Part shown: one piece after another, positions 56,548 through 64,000 of the stretch
Position numbering within the stretch: position 1 is the first letter of the stretch
Layout of the letters: each line of letters begins with the position of its first letter
Source: Lichina pygmaea
Lineage: Eukaryota; Ascomycota; Lichinomycetes; Lichinales; Lichinaceae
Length of the DNA stretch: 64,000 nt
Direction: 5' to 3'
Assembly: GCA_963422465.1 (NCBI GenBank)
Contig: OY730171.1
Location: forward strand, 2,728,001-2,792,000
The notes under the pieces: model-generated
What the model was told of the DNA's origin: nothing
What the model saw: only the letters and a program-made list of their open reading frames with translations
The model's database searches: none
Program-made: the position numbers and the translations under genes

Positions 56548-58751
56548 ATGGCCTGGCCGCAGCAGCTTCGCCGACTGTACGCGGTGGACACACTCGATAC
56601 TCGCTTCACGACTGCTTCGAAGCCTGGACAGAGGCTACCCGCACCATCGAGAGCGGACGAACGGCTAGATGGCTCAGGGGTCGCATCGACCCAGAGGCCT
56701 GTCGCCGACTCGGCGTCCCAACCATCGCGATGGCATACCATAGAGTTTCCTGTATACTATACCGTCGTCTTCATCGCTGTGGCAGCAATGTTGAAGGTCA
56801 CCTACGATGTTTCCAAAGGTCGGTGGGCTCTGCGCTTCTACGGGGGATTGTCTCTGACGTCTCGTGGATGCGATTAGAGGATCACCCCAACTTCTCGGCG
56901 TACTCGGAACTCCTTTCACCTGGCTGGATTCCAGGTCGCAAGATCGTACGCTCCGCCACCGGGCTGTGGCCGCTGCCTTTGGTGGTTAACTGGTCGCCTC
57001 GGCCTTGCTGACCCTGTGCTCGTAGGATAATTCTGATGCTCAGTATTCCAACTTCAGAAACAACATCCCGTCTTTGATATTGGTTCTCGGTCTACACCTT
57101 CTACTGCGTCGATTTTATTATCAAGTGTTTCCTGTTCCGCCGGCAGAGGCGGTACGGCAGTCCATATCTCTAACAGAGCAAGATGGATCCCCTTCAAGGT
57201 CATATGCCCCGGCACCCAGGGTCGAGCCCCGTTTCGAGCAGCGCATCACATTCGATGTTCTCTTCTCGATACTGTTCGTGTTTGTTTTGCATGGTTCCTC
57301 GGCGTTTAAGATCGCCTTGGTGCTGTGGGCAAATTACTCGTTGGCCAAGAGACTGCCACGGCACTATGTTCCGCTGGCTACCTGGTGCTTCAACATCTTG
57401 GTTCTGTTCGCAAACGAGCTCAACAAAGGATACAAGTACACGAGGATGGTGGAGCTTGCGTCTCTTGGGACGGCTGGGTCGCGTGGTCCGTTGACCGGTT
57501 GGGCCGAATGGTTGGATGGCCACGGTGGACTGGTGTCTCGATGGGAGATTTCTTTCAACGTTACCGTCTTGAGGCTGATAAGTTTCAACCTGGATTACTA
57601 CTGGAGCCTTGCTGCAAACGGCCACGACCTCTACGAGGTATGTGAGCCCCTTTGCTTGCCGAGCGCCCGGCTCGTCAGCGCACATATCGCTGACGATGTG
57701 ATAAGAAGAAACAACTCGAGCCCGAGCACCTCTCCGAACGAGACCGCGTCACTCTTCCGGCCAGGCCCGAACATTACAGTTTCCGCAACTATGTTGCATA
57801 TGCTCTTTATCCGCCGCTGTACCTGGCCGGGCCTATAGTCACATTCAACGACTACGTCGCCCAGACCCGGCACACGCCCAGCAGCATCACTACCACACGG
57901 ATCACGCTGTACGGCGTCCGCTGGCTCATCTGTCTTCTGTGCATGGAGATGATGCAGCACTTCTTATACGTTGTTGCCATCTCCAAGTCGCATCCGGTCT
58001 GGACCGGCTATACCCCCTTTCAACTCAGCATGATTGGCTTCTTCAACCTTTTCTTCATCTGGCTGAAGCTGTTGCTTCCCTGGCGACTATTCCGGCTATG
58101 GGCCCTCTTGGACGGCGTTGACCCGCCGGAGAACATGGTCCGATGTATGGCCGATAACTATTCCGCCCTGGCCTTCTGGAGGGGTTGGCATCGCAGCTTC
58201 AACCGGTGGTGCGTGCGCTACATCTACTTGCCGCTTGGAGGCAGCGCCACGCCAAGCGGCCGCGGACGCTTCAGTCGCTTACGGACCCTGGCAAACTACG
58301 TCGTCGTCTTCACTTTCGTTGCCGTCTGGCACGACATCAACCTACGGCTGCTTGTGTGGGGGTGGCTCATCACGCTCTTCATCCTACCCGAGGTCTTGGC
58401 GGTTCTCCTCTTCCCACGACGGTCCTGGAGCAGTCGACCAGATGCCTACCGAATCCTCTGTGGCGTCGGTGCCGTGGGCAACATCTTGATGATGATGGCC
58501 GCGAATCTGGTCGGCTTCGCCGTGGGCGTTGATGGTACCAAAGGGCTCGTGCAGGGCATTCTAGGGTCGCCTTCAGGTACGCTGCTCGTTCTGTATGCTG
58601 TCGGCGTGGTCGGTTGTCCTTCGCTGAGCTGACCAGTCCGGCAGGTCTTGCCTTCCTCGTGGTAGCATGTGCCACGCTCTTCGCCGGTGTTCAGGTAATG
58701 TTCGAGCTCCGCGAACGTGAGCGCCGCGCAGGCATCGACATGAAGTGTTAG
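56548..58751 (+). CDS. GUP1: Gup1, MBOAT-family O-acyltransferase
   Basis: Five exons: 56548-56818, 56878-56945, 57026-57637, 57706-58576, 58645-58751 (642 aa), phases 1, 0, 0 and 1. The start [20 protein letters not shown] matches fungal Gup1; earlier in-frame ATGs (56470, 56506) are less likely. The splices produce [40 protein letters not shown] and [20 protein letters not shown]. About ten hydrophobic segments are visible. The MBOAT histidine is in [16 protein letters not shown] (His526), and the upstream conserved Asn/His region is [20 protein letters not shown]. Yeast Gup1 remodels GPI-anchor lipids in the ER by O-acylation; it was first named for a glycerol uptake defect. Length and motif order are normal. 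Confidence 0.94.
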
Positions 58752-59264
58752 TAGCGTCTTCTTTTGTGGGATTTCCCCGCTGTTGTTTATCGGCCAGAGC
58801 GTGCATTGATAGTATTAGTCGTATTTAAACCCCACACGAAAGTACAAGGCGTAAGATACCCAGCACAAATCCGGATGGTTGCCGACAAGCCAGGTCACTT
58901 TCCTCTGACGGGATTCCGTAGCCTGCGTAAGAAGATTGTCGAGGCCAAGATTGATCACGACGTTCTTCAAGAACGAAAAATCCCCGATGATACCACTCAT
59001 GCTTTCCACGTACGAGCAGGGAGGTAAAGCACGTGACCGCAGTAGAAGCAGCTTCACTGACTAATCAAGCCCTGCTTGAACCTCACCATCCTCAAGGCAT
59101 CGAAGAAGGGCTGATGCAGACCATCCATCGGCTCTATGTGGCCGTTCGGTCCTCTTTATGCGCTGCCGCTTCTCTGCGTACCAGACAGGCGTCAACCGCC
59201 GGATTCCATCGATGATTGAACACATCTGGATATCGGATACGGACCTTGCCAGCTCCTTCCGGCG
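58752..59264. other. Intergenic, no gene seen
   Basis: 513 bp between GUP1 and the next + strand gene. Holds the GUP1 3' UTR and the downstream promoter; nothing else recognised. Confidence 0.55.
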
Positions 59265-61552
59265 ATGGATCACCTCCTCGAACACCCCAGCCAGATGCAA
59301 ACGGCATGCAAGCGCTTTAGCGGAAAGCACTCTTCCGAGAAGGTGCACGAGGCCAGCGAAGGGTCGTATGTCGCGCGTCGTTACGAGCAGTACCATCGCA
59401 GGTTCACACGTCGACGGCGCCGCAAGGCTGGACGAATTGGTGCCGCCGAGGACAGACGCCGAGTGTGACCTCCAGCATGAGCTTAGGGCTGCTCATCGGG
59501 TCGCCTCGCAATGTATGGCTACGGTGAACTCTGGGTGCTCTGTGGGATGCACATACTCATGCATTGCTAGGTTTCATTCTGGGGTCACTATCGGAGTATC
59601 CACCTGCGCACTCTACGGCCACCAAGAGAGCTCTGGACCACCTACAATATGCCGCCTTCCGAAGCGACCTTAGCCTGGCTCGCACACCAGAAGCCGTACG
59701 CAGCTTCGTTTCGGGGAAGAAAGCCGCAGGTCGAAGCTCCGAACTATCTCGATACAGCACTGCCATCTTCTGTCACCTGCACGCGATAAGAGCGGGTTTC
59801 GAGGATTTCCAACGGCACATGGATGATCCTGTCGTCAATCCACCGAGGGCGAACAATTTCGTGAGGATACTGAAGCTATACAAGGGACGTATCAGCTCGG
59901 CGGCAGCATATGGGGACCTTCTGCAGTTCGTTCAGAGCGCCATCTCCAGGGGCCAGTCTACAGCATCAGGAGTAGAGGCTGCATTGCGCTTGATCGTTAC
60001 CGAGGCCGACAGTATTTTTCCAAGTGACAAACAGCGTGGGAAAGCCATCGTTTCTGGCGTTCGGGCGCTCTGGGAGGCTGTAAAGGCAGATGCTGCACTG
60101 TTGCAAGAATCTCTGGATACTGGCCGTCTGCAGAGGGCCATCTGTGCATTGTCCGGGACCAGGCGCTGGAACGAGGTGGAAGCCCTCGTGCTGGATATCA
60201 CGAAGCATCTCTCCATTCCTCAGCTCGGACAGGCCGTGAAGGCTCTCGCAGCATTGTTTTCACGCGCCGTAGCGGAAGCGGGCCCGGCCAGACGGTCTGC
60301 TTCGTCGCTGAGCGTCAAGACCGAGCCGATTCGCTGGCTCGTACGAATCCTGACCTGCGTGCCTGCTCGTGTCGCTGGTGAACTTGTCGCTTGCACGAGC
60401 GATGCCCTTCGAAGCAGGGCTGGGTGTCTGACGCCACCCGTTATCCCAACCCGCAGCACTCGCACTTGGGTTGCGACGCTTGCTCGGGTTCGCAGATTGA
60501 AGCCGTCAGCGATCAGCAGCGAAGAGTGGCGGCGTGTTGAAGGAGCTGCCCTTGCCGGACCTCGGCCGTCGTTGCGGACGACGTTCGGTTTGATGGGCAA
60601 AGGTCGAGAAGAAGCCAGCACGTTCATCTTCCACCGCTGGGTGGCAGATAGCCTCGAAACCCTCAAGGACAACGGCCAAGTGACCGTTGCCGATGTCCGC
60701 ACGGTCAACAGGCTGTTCCGCCACCACCAAAGGCGTCGGCCCTGCCAGCTGTCATCTCTCCACGTGATCGATGCGCTTACGCGGGTCAGCATACCGTACG
60801 CTCAGATCGTGGGACAACTTCTGCCGACGCTGTGGGAGTACGGGGGAGCGTACGACGTTCACCGGCTATGCCAGCGCCTGATCGAGTCTCGGACATCGAT
60901 CGACCAGACGCTCATGCAAAAAACGGAACAGAGAGTCGCGAGGGCCAATGGTCAGCTGGGCCTTGAGCTCCTCAAGAAACATGTCACGTCTGGCGACTTG
61001 AGCATGGGGCTTGATTCATGCAGGGCTCTCCTGCGGATCCTCATCCAGGACCCGGCAGTGAGTCCGGGGCAGATCGTCGACCTTTTCCTCCCGCCTGGCA
61101 GGACGACCGAAGCTTTGCCGTCTGACGTCGAGGCCTACGAGCGTCCCGCCGAGGACACGTCAACAGACGCCCGTAGCTGCAGCCCCACAGACCCGATCGC
61201 GTATCTTCTCCACGCCGTCGCCTACGAGTTTGCCCACGCGTCGCACCTCAGCGCCCGGGTCGCCTTTCGGCACGTGCATCTCTGCCTGCTCATCGTCCGC
61301 TCTCGCAACCAACCAGTCCGCTCCATCCTGACCCGGGCCCTGACGCACGCGGGAATCATCCGACCGCTCCGAGCTGGTGCATGGGTCAACACGGCCGGGC
61401 TGCGTGTCGTCCTGCGATGGGTCACCCGGGTCGAGGGCCATGAGATAGCTGCCAAGTTAAGGGAGACCGCCGAGCGGTGGTCGCAGCTGAACGTCGCACC
61501 AACACGCAGCCGCAGGTTTCAATCATCCTTGCTCCACCGGAGGGATCTCTAG
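59265..61552 (+). CDS. 718-aa helical protein, unknown, possibly mitochondrial
   Basis: Two exons, 59265-59439 and 59571-61552, joined in phase 1; donor GTGCCG is weak, acceptor is ATTGCTAG. The join gives RKAGRIGFILGSLSEYPP. The second exon's frame has no ATG at its start, so an upstream exon is required. The N-terminal 58 residues are basic (MDHLLEHPSQMQTACKRFSG, then RRYEQYHRRFTRRRRRK), compatible with mitochondrial import. The rest is a continuous alpha-helical array (for example NNFVRILKLYKGRISSAAAY and RWNEVEALVLDITKHLSIPQ), resembling helical-repeat organelle proteins, though no canonical PPR consensus is clear. Known only as hypothetical proteins as far as I can recall; a mitochondrial RNA-related role would be speculation. 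Confidence 0.7.
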
Positions 61553-61594
61553 TCAGCGGCCTTGACGGCATGTCATGAGGCCCGGTGCTCAGAT

Positions 61595-61612
61595 CCCCCC
61601 CCCCCCCCCCCC
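61595..61612 (+). repeat. Poly-C tract (18 C)
   Basis: Uninterrupted C run 43 bp after the stop of the 718-aa gene. Confidence 0.9.
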
Positions 61613-62167
61613 TCTCCTTGTCTTCCTTCCCTTGCCGTCGTTGTCATCTTCATCGTCAACTCCTACAGTGAGACACATACTCGCCTTTTTCTCATATCAG
61701 CCAAGCTGCACGCCCACCCTCTTTTCCCCTTTCCTCCCTGATGAGCCAAGGGACGCTCGCCTGAGCTGCTTCGCAAGTTTGCACACTTCCTCTCTCTGTC
61801 GAGCAGCGCACGAACAAAAAAGGAAGGAGAGGGGGGAAAGGGGATATATCGGTCGATGTGTCTATCGCACGTATACGCGTCCCGTACGTATCCTAGCGGC
61901 CAGGTATTAGATACGAGAAGGGAGGGGAGGGGAGGGAAGGGGAGGCGGTAGATGGTAGATATCATCTTGAACTACGGAATAAGTTATATGGGTTGATACA
62001 CCTGGCTGCGCTCATCCTCTGGAGTAACACATACTCCGTACATACACACACACAGAGAGAGAGAGAGGGAGAGGGAGAAAGAAATCTGACGGCGGGGGAG
62101 AGAGAGATCTGACGACGGGGCAGACAGCAGATGGTTCTTGATTTATAGAAACATCACCCCAATACAG

Positions 62168-62197
62168 CCCCCCCCCCCCCCCCCCCCCCCCCCCCCC
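62168..62197 (+). repeat. Poly-C tract (30 C)
   Basis: Longest homopolymer in the window, 58 bp beyond the PUP1 stop, so a G run in that gene's 3' UTR. Confidence 0.92.
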
Positions 62198-62254
62198 TTC
62201 CCCTTGTCTCTCTAAAAAAAAAGGGTAAAAGGCGGTCTAAATTATAGTACATCG

Positions 62255-63253
62255 TCACGTATCGAGCTCCATCTTCTCGGCGAGTTGAGGTTCGACGGCG
62301 TCGTTGATCTCCTGCACGGTGACGTACTTGCTGATGTCGTCGCGGGCGACGACCTTCTGGTTGAGGACGGCGGTGGTGCCGCGGTCGAAGAGGTAGCGGC
62401 GCTGCTTCCGGTCGCGCTGGTTCGGGGTGATGTGGCCGCGCAGGAGCGAGGCCTTGTCGGACGTGATGACGCAGACGTCGACGTTCGAGCCCGAGCCGAG
62501 GTCGTTGAAGATGCCGGCCTGGATGGCGTCGCCGGCCAGCTTGACGGCGCCGTCCCGCGTCAGCTTCGGCCGCCACTGCGTCTCGAACACCGACATGGCC
62601 GCCAGCGACCCGCTGCCCATGGTCACGTACGGCAGCTTGTCGGTGCTGCCGTGCGCGTGCACGGTGAAGAGCCCGACCCCGGTCGCGTCCACGCCGGCCA
62701 CGACCAGGTACGCCCCGATGTGGCCCTGGTGTCGGAACAGGTGCTGCTTGAGCATCGTCATGCACGTCACCACGCGCGGCTTACGGCCCGTCGAGAGCGA
62801 ATGCAGTTCCAGCTGCGACGACACGAGCGCCGTCGTGAACTCCGTGTCCGCCGCCGTGCCCGCTCCGGCACACCATATCTGCGGCGCGATGTAGTGTAGC
62901 TTCTCGCAGTTCTGCCCGAACCCGTCAGCTCTACGCCTAGCCCAAAGTCCTTTCATCGTCGTCGTCGTCGTCATCACCATCAGATCTGATGGATCGTGTG
63001 ATACGCACCTTGTCGGCGACGATAGGCCCGCTGGTAGCCCTCGTGTCGGCGGCAATCTGTGATCGGCCCCGGTGCGGCGTCAGTCTCCGGAGCAGCTTCC
63101 TAGGCGCGAGCAGCATGGGACACCGACCACAACGCCCCCGTCGAAGATGCATCCCACGATCGTGGTCCCCGTGCTGGTTGCCTTGGGCAGCGGCACCCCT
63201 CGCGCGTGGAGAGCGAGGTTGCGGTCATGGTTTGTGAAATCGAACCCCGGCAT
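62255..63253 (-). CDS. PUP1: 20S proteasome subunit beta2 (Pup1)
   Basis: Three exons on the minus strand: 63253-63128, 63056-63009, 62911-62255 (276 aa), all phase 0. The start [20 protein letters not shown] leads to a propeptide ending STG before the mature [11 protein letters not shown]; Thr30 is the predicted catalytic N-terminal threonine. The splices give [20 protein letters not shown] and [20 protein letters not shown]. Later motifs are [36 protein letters not shown] and [20 protein letters not shown]. This is the trypsin-like beta2 subunit of the proteasome core in nucleus and cytosol. The C-terminal arm, [20 protein letters not shown], is the usual length. It diverges from the nucleoporin gene. 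Confidence 0.95.
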
Positions 63254-63741
63254 GGCGAATGGATCGGGATGCCGCGCTGGCGGAAATCTCTCGCTCTAGA
63301 AGAACTGATCGCAGCGTCTCTAGTAAATGAAGGAGAAGAGCGGAGGATGAGCTTCGACGGTGAGCTGCAGATCAGCTCAGAGTTTGACCGTATGGATACT
63401 GCCCGGAACAGCTGCCGGCACGCTGACGAGGTCTTCAGCGCCTTGAGCTACGCTGTCACGTGACAGCGCGATGGTCGATAACTTTTGACACTTGTCTCTT
63501 GGCGCCAAGTACGTAACGTACAGTACGTACCGTACTGGAGCTCCAGGCAACAGCCTGGAATGTCAGCGCCCTTTTTACCATCAATCGAACACTGGTGATG
63601 CAGTCGTCACCCTTCTGCATCTGCCTCTGATCACGAGAGGAAGACGGAGAAGAAGCTATGGTTCTCCTGGCTCCTTGAACGCATCCATGATCAGGACTCA
63701 CACAGCCGACCACCGAAATTAACTACTGCAACATCTCAGCC
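63254..63741. promoter_or_regulatory. Divergent promoter PUP1/nucleoporin
   Basis: 488 bp between start codons of two divergent genes. A TACG cluster (about 63507-63536) lies in the middle. I looked for a yeast Rpn4-type GGTGGCAAA box and did not see one. Confidence 0.5.
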
Positions 63742-64000
63742 ATGGCTTTCAGTTTCGCCAACGCCGGAGCCGGCCCAGGTGCTGGAGTGGTCTCCACCAT
63801 GGCACAGCAACCAGGCGCAAGCCAGGCCCAGATGGGTCCGGACTTGGAGGAGATTGAGACCGATGTTCGTGCCCCGTGCCGCGCGCTCTTTTGGTTGCCT
63901 GCACTGACAGCATCCACAGCTACTGGGGTTCCTTGCCATCAACGGAGAGCGCAAGCTCCAGTTGCTGCCCACGGCGTGGCCAGCAGATGCGCTGCCGCCT
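63742..64000 (+). CDS. Nup159/Nup146-like nucleoporin, N-terminus only
   Basis: Exon 1 is 63742-63864. A 55-nt intron (donor GTTCGT, branch CACTGAC, acceptor ATCCACAG) leads to exon 2 at 63920, which runs off the right edge; 68 residues are visible. The protein starts MAFSFANAGAGPGAG and continues DLEEIETD-LLGFLAINGERK and LLPTAWPADALPP. The GFLAINGERKLQL...PTAWPADALPP pattern matches the first blade of the beta-propeller of Nup159/Nup146, the cytoplasmic-face nucleoporin that docks the mRNA-export helicase Dbp5. The call rests on a short stretch. Confidence 0.7.
   Translation, partial: MAFSFANAGAGPGAGVVSTMAQQPGASQAQMGPDLEEIETDVRAPCRALFWLPALTASTATGVPCHQRRAQAPVAAHGVASRCAAA

Larger units (their letters stand above)
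61553..62254. other. Convergent 3' spacer with homopolymers
   Basis: 702 bp between convergent genes. Contains poly-C tracts (61595-61612, 62168-62197), GGGGA repeats (about 61918-61945), a CA/GA microsatellite (about 62044-62082) and TACTCCGTAC (about 62033). No gene. Confidence 0.65.

Noticed and set aside
1-64000. tRNA, rRNA, CRISPR and operon structures
   Set aside because: I scanned for T-loop GGTTCRAA motifs with a matching acceptor stem, 5S-like sequence and spaced direct repeats and saw none convincing. This is a eukaryotic window, so CRISPR and operons are not expected.

Overview
The window is a GC-rich segment of a filamentous ascomycete (Pezizomycotina) nuclear genome, probably a sordariomycete and perhaps Hypocreales. 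That placement is inference. The direct evidence is: many short introns (about 50 to 290 nt) with GTRNGT-type donors, CTRAC branch points and YAG acceptors; genes on both strands with no operon logic; typical fungal families (GH55 exo-beta-1,3-glucanase, HNH_2 protein, LaeA-like methyltransferase, Gup1, Mon1, Dop1); and microsatellites and decayed transposons between genes. Exon structures were worked out by hand from splice signals, phase and protein family conservation.

Layout. 0-11.3 kb: an UlaG-like metallo-hydrolase running off the left edge, a zinc-ribbon/RING-like protein, then a divergent pair, an Fbxo9/Pof7-type F-box protein (-) and an Mtm1/SLC25A39-type mitochondrial carrier (+). 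11.9-16.3 kb: a repeat island with a long-terminal-inverted-repeat DNA element, an HNH-endonuclease-domain gene, a 5'-truncated Tad-like LINE with a 9-bp target duplication, and a MITE. 16.9-22.6 kb: a newly assembled 83-aa membrane/coiled-coil protein, Vps71 (SWR1 complex) and a 1028-aa disordered protein. 24.3-33.2 kb: Mon1 (-) and the giant Dop1 (+), diverging from a 222-bp gap. 33.8-45.2 kb: a WLM metalloprotease, two secreted proteins of unknown function (one with an internal duplication) and a secreted GH55 glucanase. 45.2-53.5 kb: a 12-exon methyltransferase with two 23-nt microexons, a decayed LINE tail and a second MITE copy with a clean 9-bp target duplication. 53.5-64 kb: Arp4, Gup1, an unrecognised 718-aa helical protein, proteasome beta2 (Pup1), and the N-terminus of a Nup159-like nucleoporin running off the right edge.

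Themes. Most genes are conserved housekeeping genes: chromatin (Vps71 and Arp4 share the SWR1 complex), endosome/Golgi traffic (Mon1, Dop1), proteasome, nuclear pore, mitochondrial carrier and GPI-anchor remodelling. The accessory part is the 11.9-16.3 kb island, the 36-40 kb pair of secreted proteins and the AT-richer intergenic stretches at 41.8-42.5, 51.2-52.7 and 55.5-56.0 kb. Nearly every intergenic region carries clusters of palindromic TACG/GTAC words, often with the core TACGGAGTA.

I did not find a clear, wholly new multi-gene system. The best leads are the two-copy MITE family (homologous along its length), the 83-aa protein, the repeat-bearing secreted protein and the microexon methyltransferase.
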